From positions 52,314,001 through 52,378,000 of the forward strand of contig OZ022256.1 of the NCBI GenBank assembly GCA_963978905.1: a DNA stretch of 64,000 nucleotides. Direction: 5' to 3'. Position 1 is the stretch's first letter. Each line of letters begins with the position of its first letter. Under the pieces are notes generated by a model that did not search any database, was not told the origin of the DNA, and was given only the letters and a program-made list of their open reading frames with translations. Origin of the DNA: Trichostrongylus colubriformis. Lineage: Eukaryota > Nematoda > Chromadorea > Rhabditida > Trichostrongylidae. Positions 36,426 to 48,809 of this stretch are shown here, piece after piece. A program made the translations under genes and the position numbers.

Positions 36426-36984
36426 AATGGGATACACATGCACATAAGAGCAACGTGCTACTACATGCATGGTCAAGGCTTCAAGCCTTGCTCGAGCCAA
36501 CAGGGCCCTACTTCTCTGTTGGTACGAATTTCGCTTCGGGCTATCATGAAAATGTCATTAAAAGGATCCCACGTTCAAGCAAAACCTAGCGCCTGGATGG
36601 GCTCAGGCTCCCACCTATTCCTAATCTCACTTTCCTCGAACTTTCTGTCAACCCCTTAATGACAAGCACATATATTAGGTCGTACGCTAAGTTTCCGTTG
36701 TTTTTCCGCAATTTTAAGGAGGCTTCCAGAAACTTCTGTGGATGCTATTCATGAAATGAGCACTTAGTACAAATTAACAGTTTTTTGCATTATTTCATCA
36801 ACTCTCTGCAAAAAAATGACGATTTTCTGGAAAGGACTTTGATTGCTCCTTCTCCACGAGTGTCAGTTGGGCTCCTTCTACCGACCAGGTCGTAGAAATC
36901 ATGAAGGATGAGCTGAGAAGTACGGTGCGCATTGAGAATAAGTGTGAGATCAAGTTTCGCCCTCAGCTGAACGCTTTGCCCTTG

Positions 36985-37362
36985 AAGGAATCGTTCACGG
37001 AAAAATGAGTTTCTCTGTCATCCATATATTTCTTGTTGCCTAATGTAAGCCGCATGCAAAGTTTCATTAGGAAAAATGTGAATCCGACTAAGATACAGCG
37101 CCACAAAGTCTCGGCCGGGTGAGCAGGACCTCCAAGCAAGTGCCCACCCCGTCGTTCGCTGCGGTCGGAGACAAACTGTAAGAGCAGAAAGTTACATAAA
37201 CAGTCCCAATTTCCCTTCCCAACCGCGGCGGACGACGACGGGGCTTTCATTCTCAGCCAATTTCCCACTTTTTGCTTGAAATTTTGCACGCGACCTTTAC
37301 AAAGCAAATAAACAAAAATATGTGGGTAAAAAAGAAACTCATTATTCGGTGGACGATTCCTT
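36985..37362. mobile_element. Foldback MITE family copy 5
   Basis: AAGGAATCGTTCACGGAAAA and GGTGGACGATTCCTT bracket about 380 bp containing GCCGCATGCAAAGTTTCAT, CGCTGCGGTCGGAGAC and its inverse-related GCGGCGGACGACGACGGG. Confidence 0.8.
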
Positions 37363-37952
37363 TAGTGTCTAAGGAAACATCTGCGAAAACTGAAAATCAG
37401 AGAGCAACGACAATTGGGACCGAAATGTCGGGAGAGCAGGGAGCTAGATTTTGTTGTACGAAAAGCGAAAACCCGACCGATTTTTATGCACAAAGCTAGT
37501 GGGAATAAAATTCGAACAATCAAAGTGATACTTGAAAGTTTCCATTTACTTTCTTAAGCACCACAAAATATTGCCTTCAAGAACGTGTTTGTAGAAACGA
37601 TCTCAGCACACATCGTAAGCGCACACAATAATGGCTTTTCTTTTTATATTTAAGAATTGCCTTCGAAGTAGCAGCGCCGTTTCTCTCTCACACACAGAGG
37701 TGCAATCGAACATTTGATTTTTGCATATTGAAATTCCACCTTGGATTGAGTAGTCTGTAAAAATTCATTCCATAAGTATGTGCGTTTAGATGGCCGAAGT
37801 GGTGAGGGAAGGGAAAATGATGTAAAAACTAGCCTCATTGAAAGACTCGGAGCTGTATATGTGTGTCATTTAAAACGAAAGCAAGACAAGGATCAGGAAC
37901 TTGCTGCTTGTAGCTGTCGGCAAGCGCCCTTGAAGAGGAAGGCGAGATGAGC

Positions 37953-37968
37953 GCCCCCCCCCCCCCCC
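37953..37968. repeat. Poly-C run
   Basis: An uninterrupted C tract of about 15 bases; length is prone to sequencing error. Confidence 0.7.
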
Positions 37969-38256
37969 TCTTCAGTTCGAGTTCATAAGTGCACGTCGAA
38001 AAATTCGTGCCCCATCTTAAGCGCTTCTCATTTCAAGTACCGGAATGCATGCTATGAATGGTTTTGCTTGAGTGAGTGGGTACAAAGACTACCAAGGTCT
38101 ACGCTCAGTTCTGTGGGCAAGTGTTCGTCGAGTGTAAATATTCATCAAGATCGCTTCAGAGCTTTTGATGAGCGTTCCAGAAAACACTGCTTGCATGAAG
38201 AAGCAGTCTTCATTGTGTTTTGACTGAGGTCTCATTCGAAGCCGGGCGTAGAGATG

Positions 38257-38592
38257 AGGTGTTGTTCAGAGTTTGCGATTCAGGCGATCGCGCAGTTCAA
38301 GAAGTTCAGGAGTATCATTCATCTGATAGGTATAGCCCATTTCGAAAAAACTGATTGCGCGTGTCTCACGGACTTGGGTGAATGGCGAGAGTGAGAGTGT
38401 GTGGCGGGGTGAGAGAATTGAGAGAGTTTGATACACGTTCATACAAGTCTGTAAGACACGCCCAATCAGTTTCTCTGAAATGAACTGTACCTATCTTATC
38501 CTTTTCTCCTAAATCGTCTGATCGCCTGAATTGCTTGAGATCACGCCTCGATCGTGCGAGTCGCGCGATTCGCAAACTCCGAACAATACCTT
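38257..38592. mobile_element. MITE with AGGTRTTGTTCAGAG ends, long copy
   Basis: AGGTGTTGTTCAGAGTTTGC is inverted at the far end as GCAAACTCCGAACAATACCT. Adjacent CGATTCAGGCGATCG/CGATCGTGCGAGTCG and inner ACTGATTG.GCGTGTC/GACACGCCCAATCAGT pairs extend the fold. About 336 bp, no coding sequence. Confidence 0.72.
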
Positions 38593-39179
38593 AGAATCTT
38601 CGGATCAGAAAAGTCGTATCAGTCGGGAAATAGGTGTTCGTATTCTTGAATCTTCCTCGACATCCGACCCTTTTTGAATAAGTTTATAGACATCTGTAGA
38701 AAGGTGGTTTTTACGATTGCCAGATAGCGATGATATGATTATCGATTTACGACTTTTTTTGCATACGATAGGTAGGCATAACTTCGTTAGCATAATCCGG
38801 CGCCATAATTGCTCTAGAGTTTACCTAAACATCAAGTCTGACCCTGGCTTTTTCCCTTATGAACAGTGAAAAATAAATTTTTCAGAGCACATGAAAACCC
38901 AGTTCAAATGAAGGAATTCGAACCTTCAGATCTATAAGTCTTCTCGGGGTTCGTATCTCAAAATTCTCCTCAAAGCTTAGCTTGATAATGCTCTAAACTT
39001 TTACTTGTGAGACCTTCACCAAATAAGAGAATCTATCATTTGTCCACGTGGCACACACAATGATGACAGTGCCGGAGGCTGGTGTTGAAGGCGTCTAGCT
39101 ACAAGAAACCTTGCAGAAAATCGACCCACTCTTCCTAGATACGTAATCCCCCTTTTCAAGCAGCCGTCAGACTTCGCAA

Positions 39180-39460
39180 TTCTGCAATTCTGCGATTTTG
39201 TGGTGTCGCAGTCGGCTCTCGAAGTTACAGTGGCGCAAGATATCAAAGTCGCGGTATGGCCGCCGTTAAAATTTGCGATTTTGCGATATCGTGATTTTGC
39301 GATCCTGCCATTTGCGGCATCACACTTTCGCACGCGATACTGTGACCTAGAGATTGTGCAATGCCGCAACTTCGCGTGCGAAGCTGCGACACCGCAAAAT
39401 CACAAGATCGCAGGGTCGCATAGTCGCAAGCTCGCAAAATCGTAGAATCACGAATCGCCA
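39180..39460. repeat. Degenerate TGCGATTTTGCGA repeat in inverted halves
   Basis: The left part contains many units like TGCGATTTTGCGATATCGTG. From about 39385 the same unit runs in inverse (CGCAAAATCACAAGATCGCA, then TCGCAAGCTCGCAAAATCG). Low-complexity and GC-rich; long frames crossing it on both strands are products of the repeat. Confidence 0.7.
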
Positions 39461-40339
39461 AGTCTGATGGCGGCTCAACTGAGGGCCCTGGTTGGCACCG
39501 GCAGCTGTACAGCACCTTACAGCAGTTGCTCGCGAAGCGTGTCCACTGCGTTACAGCAGCAGTAACAAATCTGCCATAGTCTAAAATTCTTAGCAGGACA
39601 GGAGATAGCGCCAAAACTGGTCTGTAAGCATGAGTGGCTACACTTGACACTAATTACGCTAAGGAAACTCGACAGAAGCCGTTAGCATTTGGACTGAATA
39701 GCGCAATGGACTGGTAAAAGGCATAGGTTCATAAGACAACGCTCTACTGGCGCTTGAAATGATACTGCGAAGAGTCCTCATTCGAAAGACGAAGTTTTCA
39801 CCATCTGACACTGAAACTTTCGCCATTTACAATGGGACATGCAGAATTTTCGTAAGGAACTGATCCGTAAGACCAGATTTTGCTTCATTTGTGGACGGAA
39901 GGGCAAAATCGAAGTTATGATTCGAGCGCCGATGTTACGCGGATGAAAGTACAAACCTCTTAGCTTAACCCGGAACTCATGGGCGAGTCAAGAGTCACAG
40001 TGAAGGTCACCGCGCTCCAACTAGGTCGCGGCGAGTGGCAACTCTCAGCGATGGCAAGTGGCTCAGTGACCCACTTTCGGAACAACCACTTGGCATATTG
40101 CCAAGTTATGATTTTGTCTTAATGCCTATCTAGTATAATCTCGAGAAGAACCCCGTGCTAAATTGTCTAATAGAACAATTAACCAAACTATAAACCGCTA
40201 TGGGACAAGCGGGGGGTGCAAGTGACCACCAATTTCCCCACTGATGCAGCCTAGAATGATCAGTACATAAACTCTTTGTAAACATATGCAATAAAACGCA
40301 CAGAGGAAACAGGTACTTCTGTCTTTTATGATGAGCGAG

Positions 40340-40375
40340 GGAGGTGCGATGCATGGCGCAACCCTGATGGAATAA
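40340..40375 (+). repeat. SINE-tail-like motif ATGCATGGCGCAACCC
   Basis: GGGAGGTGCGATGCATGGCG followed by CAACCC; it matches motifs at 52470 and 58705 and resembles the tail of the family 1 SINE. Confidence 0.5.
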
Positions 40376-42364
40376 TTCACGTTGCTAGGTTTATCCGTTA
40401 CCCTATATAAACGGAATGGCTACCCCTTCAATAAATGAAATAGGCGAGTAGTAGCGGATATTTACCCTTTTTCAATTAACGGACATACGCGGTCGCCACG
40501 GCTGTGTGAAGTGTGAAGTTTAATGCGTATATGACGAATCGTTGAGTGATAAATTCTACGCGGAAAACTCCGACTTTACACTTTATGATCCTCTTTGTCT
40601 ACAACGAGGACTCCAAGGGCCTCGTTCCAGACCACAGCTACTCATTATTTTCGCTTGCGGCCTCTGGCAACACAACGGTACAGCGCTCTTCTTCATAAGA
40701 ACCAAATTATTACAGAAAATCTCAATACATATCAATCACCGTAATCACAAGTGACACACAGGTGCTCAGAATCAGCGTAATCCTATCGCTTTCAAGTGGG
40801 CCATGCATTCGTTCCCTATGCAAAATCTCATCTTTTCTTTTTATTTTGAATATTATACTCTTTGAGACAGAAAATATGAAATGTGGCTATTTTATGTCAC
40901 CACGGTAGATCGAGCAGTTCTACACTCCCTTTAAAAATCTTCACATCCTAAGACTTGCACACGAAATATGTCAAAGCACACCCACGTTCGCCATATGGTG
41001 GGATTTAGCCGTAAAGTCATTGGTAGGAGAGCCCTTGAACGGGTTCTCGGCACACCTCCAAACGTGCAAAGAAGCCGTGGCAGTCAGGCTTTCTCACCAT
41101 CCCTCCTTCGTGCAAGCAGTTAAGTGCATAAGCCAAATAATGATTCCAAGGCTAACACGAAAACAAAGTGGAGGTCGGATGCATGGCTCATCTCAAACTG
41201 TCACGGGATCACACCCTAATCGTTGTAATTCATCCATTTAGAAAAAAAGAAAACTAGATCAAGATTTCAGTGCTACTCCAGTATGAATGCGAGATATTTT
41301 TTGTACCAGTTTTACCTCACGTATGAAATTATACTATTTTTATGTGAATGCCTTTTTTGATATTACTGTATTTTGAAATATTCAAAATAATCACACGTAG
41401 CAAAGAGAAGTGAAGATCTCATTCCGCACCCAAAGTACCATAGTTTACGAAAGTCGTTTACGAAAAAGTTTTGATATTTTCTTGTATCCGAATACCTTCT
41501 TTGTCAATTGAAGTTATTCTAGGAGCTCTTATTAAAGCCAATACACATATGCTTATATAAAGATACACTATCGATCGATGAGGAATTACACATCATTTGC
41601 CGCTTTTTCTTCCAATACAGCCCTCGGCCAGCTGGTCATCTGCTTTGCTCATAATGAAAATGTTATGGCATCGCAGATTTCATCAGGGCAGTTTTATGGC
41701 TTCCCGTTTGCCCGAGGGACTCTTAACCACACGAAATTAAAAATAATGTACGAGTCGAGTGGGTCGTGTGGATAAGCGTTCCTCTGCCAAGAATGACTTT
41801 CCGGATATGGTAATGGGGGTGGCGCAACGGCTATAAGCGCTACTTGCAAAGCTTCACAGTTTGCAAGATCTTTTTCTCAGATTGCCAGCCCTTCATCTAA
41901 ATCCTCAAAAAGGTATATCTCGTGTATTATCTGTTCCAAGGATCCAAGGAAAAAAATTTGACCTCATCAATTACTAGCCATGGCTGCTATCTCTGTAATT
42001 ACAAGTGGAGTTATATGTACGCTTATTCTAGAATTTTCCAGAAAATCTGCATGAAATTTTAAAAGTAATATGGGCCAATTGGCCGGAGAAGTGATTTTTT
42101 AGATGTAGAGCATCGATCTAATGTTGTAAAAAGGCAGGTAAACATCTGGACTGAGGCTCGCCAACTCTGACTAATCTTATCACTTCTCACTCTCTTATCT
42201 TTGTTCCCTCTTCACTTCCTCTTTCAGAAAAATCCTCTTCCAGAATAGAATCAAAGTTTTTGGAGCTGAACAATATAAATTGCGATTGTAAAAAAATTGC
42301 ATTAGGTTCCCTTTGGTGTAGGGTGGTATTCGACATCAGACAAAGTGCAGCTAGATTGCTTCTA

Positions 42365-42570
42365 CAGTGCGTTTCATAATTATAAGGTCACCCCTGAATT
42401 TCAATTTTTCTCAACAACTCCCCATTAAGGAATCTTTTCAGTCTCATAGACGGATTCCTCACCGGAAATAACCCCCTTTGTCCGATTTCTGGTTGCAGTC
42501 TCGTTTACCTTATATTTTTAGAAGTATTTTTCGTTTTTTGTACCGTTTCATAATTATAAGGTCACCCTGA
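42365..42570 (+). repeat. Left 206-bp IR/DR
   Basis: The direct repeat GTTTCATAATTATAAGGTCA is present at the outer end (42370) and the inner end (42544). Confidence 0.85.
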
Positions 42571-43519
42571 AAAAAGAAAAAAGTTGGGGCTCCAGCAAGT
42601 CTGTGAAGGTGGATATGTCTTCCAAGTACATCTTCAAGATACATGCTCAGTTGTCTTGTGGCTAGCTGCTGTGTTCACAGAGAAAAGCCCAGATTCGGGA
42701 TTCTCGTGGTGCTAGGCTCAGTTTGAGAGCCATTCCAAGAAAAATCGGAAGATTCCTGTGCTTAGTTAGATAAAATTTGAGTCATTCGGTGTCTTCAGAT
42801 GTTTTTCAGACTCTGGACTCCCACGTGAGACCATTATGATTAACGAGAAAAGGGATTTTGGGGACCACTTCCTACAGCACCTCCTCCATGGACCAGATTT
42901 GTTTAGAATTAAACCATTCTTTGTCTGGGACCTCAGCGTGTACAGTAGCGAGGAAGAGTAGAAACATCACTAGAACAATAACGAATTAATTTCCGAGGCC
43001 CACAGCGCACCACATGGCGGCACGACTTCAATTCTTAAAGTTGTTCTCGAGCGCGAATTGAACGAAACTGAATTTGCATAGGAGTTGCACCCTGCATACG
43101 AGTAATCCCATCTGAATTGTATTTTTGAGTCCGAGAATATTCTATTGGTATGGTGCTAACGGGCAGAGGTAGTACTAGCTTGATCTGAGAAGTGCAGCGA
43201 TCTACCAGAGCCTCGGCAATTTTTGTGCGAGAAGGGTGATGACTTAAGTTGTATTCGGCAATGAGGTTGCATTGAACTTTGCCTTCGAAACCTGCAGAAT
43301 GCACTCCAGCGACTGCTAAAAGGTCTCACGAAGAAATAAGTCGCCTTTTGGAGCTCACCGGCTCTTCATAATTGCGTCTCAAAGTATGGCAAAGCTGTTG
43401 TTCACATAGGTCATCCAACGGAACTGCGGGTGAAGTTCCGAAATATGGACGTCCAGCCATAGATAACATATATCTTGGTCTCAGCTCTACTATTAGGGAG
43501 ATCTAGAAGACATCGCCTT

Positions 43520-43634
43520 AAATAATTACCCCAATAATCGCCAATTTTGGGAAGCAAAACTGCTGGAGCAGGCAATCGTCGAAGACTGGAACAAAATCTG
43601 TGGTGAGGCTCTTCAAAATTTCGTTTCTACTTAA
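43520..43634 (+). pseudogene. Remnant of a Tc1-type transposase C-terminus
   Basis: Inside the IR/DR element, the plus-strand frame from 43551 reads EAKLLEQAIVEDWNKICGEA and then LQNFVST before TAA. The preceding bases can be read as NNRQFW. This fits the loose pattern at the end of Tc1 transposases, where a leucine-rich helix is followed by W..I and a closing segment. No intact catalytic motifs were found upstream, so only the position in a Tc1-type element supports the call. Confidence 0.4.
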
Positions 43635-43731
43635 CCAAACCTGCTAGTTGATGTCGCTCCTAAACAGGAGGGAGTTATAGATTATAAGCTCCTCCGCATG
43701 CGCTGTTAACTCTAGCAAATTTTCTGATTCT

Positions 43732-43937
43732 TCAGGGTGACCTTATAATTATGAAACGGCACAATATTCAGAAAATAATCATGAAATTGTCAGACTGAAA
43801 GATGATGTCATCAAATCTAGTATAGGAGGGTTTTCTGTGGTGAGGAATCTATAAAAAATACTTGAAAATTTTTAGATCAGCTGTCTCTTTTGAAAACTGA
43901 AAATTCAGGGGTGACCTTATAATTATGAAACGCACTG
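43732..43937 (-). repeat. Right 206-bp IR/DR
   Basis: The inverse of the left repeat, with TGACCTTATAATTATGAAAC at the inner end (43738) and again at the outer end before CACTG. Confidence 0.85.
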
Positions 43938-45100
43938 TATTAAGCCAGAAAAAATTCATAAAATTCGGCTTATTGTCAGTAATAGTGAAAAGGATGCAAA
44001 GTTAGAGTTGCGAAATACTCAATAAAACGCACACAAACAGTTCTTTTCGTGCGGTCACCTACTCGGTATTTTCCTGCTGATTCTTGGTGAAATACTTTTT
44101 TAACAGTGCAGTCGTCGATTATCTTTAAAAAAAAAAACAGAAAAATCCATCCAAATAAAATTCATTGTTTATTAATTCCCTCTGTATCTGCACTATCGAG
44201 GTTAGAACATTAGGGTCATCCCAGCGCATCTGAAGGCTCATCGTCATAAGTTCGATCCGATCTTAAGAGCCAGGCAATCGCCAATCGTTTGGGGAAACTA
44301 CTTCCTCAGTCACTCCTCATTCTGAGCATCGTGTTCATATGTATGCCTTTTTGGGCTTTATCGGAACGTCGTGCTTTCTTTATCACATTCGGACTATGAA
44401 TTTTGAAAATAAGATAAAACATTTGGGGTTTATTCTGTTCCTGCTGGTTTTACATTCCTTTCTTTCGTGAACCTCAGGTAAGAGGACGAATGAAGTGCCT
44501 CGAAGGTCCAACAACAACAATCCATTTTCAATTCATTTGAAAGTAAGACTCACGTAACATCAGTTTTGTCCTTGCTCGAGGATGAGATCATGATATAATA
44601 CTTGTGGAGCAGACAGGTGTTCTTCGTATGTGGAGCATTCGAGAATTTTCCTGAAGAAATAATAATGATAATAGCGGGCATAATACGTTTGATGACATCA
44701 TCGTCATCTCAAAGTATGGTCGAAGTAAGGATCATCGTGGGTGCGAAGGACGTGCAATATTGTGCAAGACGAAATTCAAACCCCCTTCCCCTCAAACAAC
44801 CTTATTTTCTATTACAAGCCTTGGAAATGGAGACATGACAGGTCCCTTGCGTGCTGTTAGGTATGAGAGGCGCAGTGGTGCTTCATGCACACATGTTGAT
44901 CATCCTGCTTATCTTTCCTTAGACCCACACTGACTGCGGAGTACATAAATGTGATAACTTCTGCTCACTTCATTTCGTTGCGATGGTATACAAAGCAAGT
45001 ATCTTCTCCATTACATCGACTAGTGCTTGATTTCGTTTACGACGTCTTTTGTCGATCTGAACAGATAGAAAGTTTGCGTATAAACACTCAGGCCTATGTA

Positions 45101-45254
45101 AGGTATTGTTCAGAGTATGCGTTTCGCGTATCGCGCGCGATTCACGCGATTCACGCGATGAGGCGATAGAGGCGGAAAGGACAAAATACGTATCGATAAG
45201 CTAAATGATACCCCAGTAGTGCATCGTTTGAATCGCGAGATCTGAACAATGCCT
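45101..45254. mobile_element. MITE with AGGTATTGTTCAGAG ends, short copy
   Basis: AGGTATTGTTCAGAGTATGC at the left and GAATCGCGAGATCTGAACAA plus TGCCT at the right. Same terminal sequence as the 38.3-kb element but only 154 bp. Confidence 0.68.
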
Positions 45255-45759
45255 GGGAGTTCAGAGTGCTGATCCTTCGAATGGGCTATCAGAAAATTTC
45301 ATCTATTAGATGCTACCGCAATTAGAAGGGGAGCTACATATGAAGTTGCTCACCTATGCATCACTAAAGCATGAATCTTCCCATCTTATACATTTTTAGT
45401 TGAACCCCAAAGGAAAAGAGAAGTGGTTTTTTCTCCATTCTAGGCTCACAATCGGATGCAACCAGCTTCTATAGTTGAATTTCCCTTTGCCTTACTACGA
45501 TAGCACCGTTTATTATTATGAATACTGTCTTTATTGGCACTGTTCCAACGCCATTTTTCATACAACTTTTTTTATAGGAATGTTTGCTATGATTGTGGAT
45601 GAAACTACAATGAGTGGTGCAACCGAAAAAGAGCTATTAATGCCACATGCTTTAATCTGATTGCTTTATTCTTCGTACGTATCCGTACCGAATAAGTCTA
45701 CAAATTCCCGTTCGAATCTATTTCATTCCCACTATTCCAAACTGTGATCATACTCATAA

Positions 45760-45930
45760 GGCCGCGTTCATACTTTGCGGTGCCGGCGGCAGGGTGTGGC
45801 TGCGTGTCTCTGCGTCTACGCCTTTGCTCCTTGTCTCGATGCCTGAGTCGTCATTGCACCTCCTCTGTGCCACTGTCTCGCCGTCTGTGAACGCAGCCAC
45901 GCCCTGCCGGCGCAAAGTATAAACGCTGCC
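45760..45930. mobile_element. PIF/Harbinger-like MITE (171 bp), second copy
   Basis: GGCCGCGTTCATACTTTGCG and CGCAAAGTATAAACGCTGCC form the ends, flanked by TAA (45757-45759, 45931-45933). The interior matches the copy at 28.2 kb, including GTGTCTCTG and GCACCTCC.TGTGCCAC. Confidence 0.78.
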
Positions 45931-47302
45931 TAACATGGCACGAAACATCAGGCCAAACTTATTTTCATCTCTTACTTGATCAGATTAGCTTGGCTTATTG
46001 CTATTCACTACTTCCTTGATGTGATCCGGAATCAGTTCACTTCAAATACCTTCCTTTATTTTTTATTACTTATTTACAACCGGAAAATAGTATCCGAACT
46101 CACACCAGCATCAACCGCTTTCTTCCCAGTTTTTTCATAGCAGTAGTACGGAGGGTGGTTTGCAGTCATTAGTTATCGGCCATACTTGCTTTTGACAGCT
46201 CGCCTGTTTTCCCAGTTCAGGCTGTAAATAGAGCCTTCGGACCACTCCAGATACTTAATAACTTCATTTTTATAAACGAGGCATTTTGTTGAGCAACTTG
46301 ACAAGCGGTCGTTTCATGTTACAGTAATATACAAAAGGAAAAGCGTAAAATGAAGAATTCTGAAGTTTAGGAAGAAGGGAAAGCTCGCTTGAGAAAGGAT
46401 CGATGCAAGATGCGCTTGCATGCAGACGTATCGATATTTTCATGGATTGTTAATTTGATCCCCTATAAAGGTGGTCACGAGCATTTTCAAGCCCCCTATA
46501 GTTGATTCGTATCCAACAAGAAGCTCAAAGATGATTCACTGGAACTTTATCGTGAAAGAAGGTGTAATAGGTGAAGGGGGTGTAGGAGGGCCCGGTGCGA
46601 TGTCGCATCGCGAATTTAGGTTCAATTTCCTGCATGTGCGCATGGCACAATATTTAAGTTGATTCGTGTTGATGCGCTTCGAGATTCGAATTTATCTTGT
46701 GAACGCGCAAAATCGGCCCCTAATACCTTCCTATTTGAACACGAAATTCGCGTAAGGCTGATCATCGTCTTCACTGCGGCAGGAATATGCCGAGCGCGGC
46801 GAATGTCTCGCGCGACGTCGCATTCAGACCTGATGGCACACACAAGAGCAGTAGTGGCACCATTAAACTGAGACCAAAGTGAAAGCCTATTCTAATGGCT
46901 AAGAGGCGTTCATCCAATCGATTTGGATCACCATTCAGTGTGGTTGCTTTTCTCTCCCGACTGTTTATTTTTTCTTGCACCTTTAACCCTCCTACTTCTT
47001 TCTTACCTTCTTCTTCGAGCAGTCAAGCAACAGGTATAATACTTCTTTCCATCCGGCGCCGTCTCGACATATATGCATGTATGTATGCACGCACATCTCG
47101 CAGTTATATGCCACCTGTCTTGGATCAGTGCTCACACGAAACGAGAAATGTCATCTCTAAAGGCCTAAACGCAAATCCCTCTACTTTCTCTATTTTTAAC
47201 TCTACGTTTCAGTATTCACTGCTTACAGATTAGTTCCTTTACTTTTGAGAATCGCCACGCAAATTTGCAAATCTTCTCAGCCTGCTTCCCCCTTTTTCAT
47301 AG

Positions 47303-47392
47303 AAAAATCTTCGAAAACGCACGGGACTCGAACCTGCGCTCCCTGCATTAGGCACATGTGTTAATCCATTACACTGCGGACACCCTCCCACC
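47303..47392 (-). repeat. tRNA-like sequence (pseudo-tRNA or SINE head)
   Basis: On the minus strand GTGT-AATGGATTA-ACAC forms a perfect D-arm and GGTTCGAGTCCC is a canonical box B/T-loop about 35 bases on. The acceptor ends (GGTGTCC and GTTTTCG) do not pair and the anticodon stem is broken. It is therefore a tRNA relic or SINE head, not a working tRNA. Confidence 0.55.
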
Positions 47393-48809
47393 TCAACTCA
47401 GCTTTTGAATGGCATATTTGCCATAGTATATCAACACACACGTATAACGTATAACGTCTCAAAAATACTAGAGCCAGCGTAGCGATTTTTATATATTTTT
47501 CATACTATTTTTATATTTATTTTATTTTTATGTACTTTCTATATATTCTTATATACTTAAGCAATTTGTATTTATATTTATATTTTTTAGTGAAAAAGCG
47601 TCCATGATAATGTAGTACATATGGCTCTGCATTGCAATGGGCGCTCTTAAACTACAGCGAAGCCGTTCATAATCTTTGCTTATTAGTGCAATATGGGTGA
47701 AGATACGTAGTAAAATTATAATCTCACGACGATTAGCGATCGTAATTCATAGGAGCAAGCAGGCTTGCCGGCTCATTGGCCGTCTCCATCTCTCGTCCCG
47801 GTCATTCCAGTGTGCAGTAGTGCTATGGAAGGCGAGCATCGTACTAATGATTAGGCGATGAGCGCCCCTCTACAGCAGCTGCTTGTGTCATCTCAACGAT
47901 TCCCTCATGCATATTCGAGAAGTCTACACTCATTAGGGTCCAACCCAAAGACTATTCTCCCAGCAGTATCCTTCCGGACACAGTGGGATTTATCTTGTGT
48001 GTATGGATTATAAAGGAAAAACTGTAAGCACCATAGTAATCATCAATCACCTTATGACTCCTTCTTCGTTTTGGTTTCATATTTGTTTCTTTGCAAGATT
48101 TTATTTATTTACCACTTATCTATGTACTCTGTCTCCAGTTAGATTTTATGCCAAGAAATAATTTAGGGAAGTGGAAAGTGCTTATAGCATATAATATGTA
48201 GCATGCGTTAGAATATTAAGACATGGCTAGCGGTTTTTTTTCTGAATGGAAATCATAGTCAGCTGCTTGTCGCAAAAAAGAAAAAGAGAAACGGCACGGA
48301 ATTACAAAGGAAATATTTGTATTTGAATGCATAAACTGGAAAATACTGCAAAACACTGTCGCATTTCGAGATCTTCCCTTCTCTAAGGGAGGTTCCAAGT
48401 ACTGCGTGGCAAAGCTCAATATTGGGCTCTTTATGGAGCTTTCTCAGGACTCCTGTTGTCTGCAAAAGACGGCATTTCAAAAAAAAAGATTCCTTTGGAT
48501 CGAAATCTGACCTTTCTATCGATAATGTTATACTCTTTGCTCTTTAGTCAGTTTGATAATGGTAAAGTTAACTTCCATGAAATCGCTTCGTGTTCTTACC
48601 ACAGTCGCACAAAATGACGCCATTAATATCATAGGTACTGTATTTTGTATGTTATGAGTTTTATTCTCGTGAAAATAAATGTGACTCTTTCTTTTGAAGA
48701 GGAAAAACCCCTTCTTCCTCCACCAAAGCTTTGGCAAAAATACGCGCTGGAGAATGCAACTTGACCCCTCCAAGTTCCCTCAAGATGCTGAAAGGTGCAA
48801 CTTTTTATA

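Larger units (their letters stand above)
42365..43937 (+). mobile_element. Second Tc1-type transposon with 206-bp IR/DR ends
   Basis: A 1,573-bp element is exactly flanked by TA (42363-42364 and 43938-43939). Its ends read CAGTGCGTTTCATAATTATA and the inverse. The motif GTTTCATAATTATAAGGTCA occurs four times: at both outer ends and at 42544 and 43732-43758 in inverse. This gives two inverted repeats of 206 bp each with paired direct repeats. The sequence differs from the element at 59.2 kb, so it is a separate family. The interior is strongly decayed but retains transposase-like C-terminal sequence. Confidence 0.88.

Noticed and set aside
41813..41870. GGTGGCGCAACGGCTATAAGCGC, tRNA-like D-arm
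   Set aside because: No box B or acceptor pairing follows; at best a SINE remnant.
43035..43304. Minus-strand frame in the IR/DR element as transposase
   Set aside because: No transposase motifs; recognisable remnants are on the plus strand.
46555..46830. GCGATGTCGCATCGCG and GCGCGACGTCGCATT as MITE ends
   Set aside because: Similarity is short and imperfect and no target duplication is visible.
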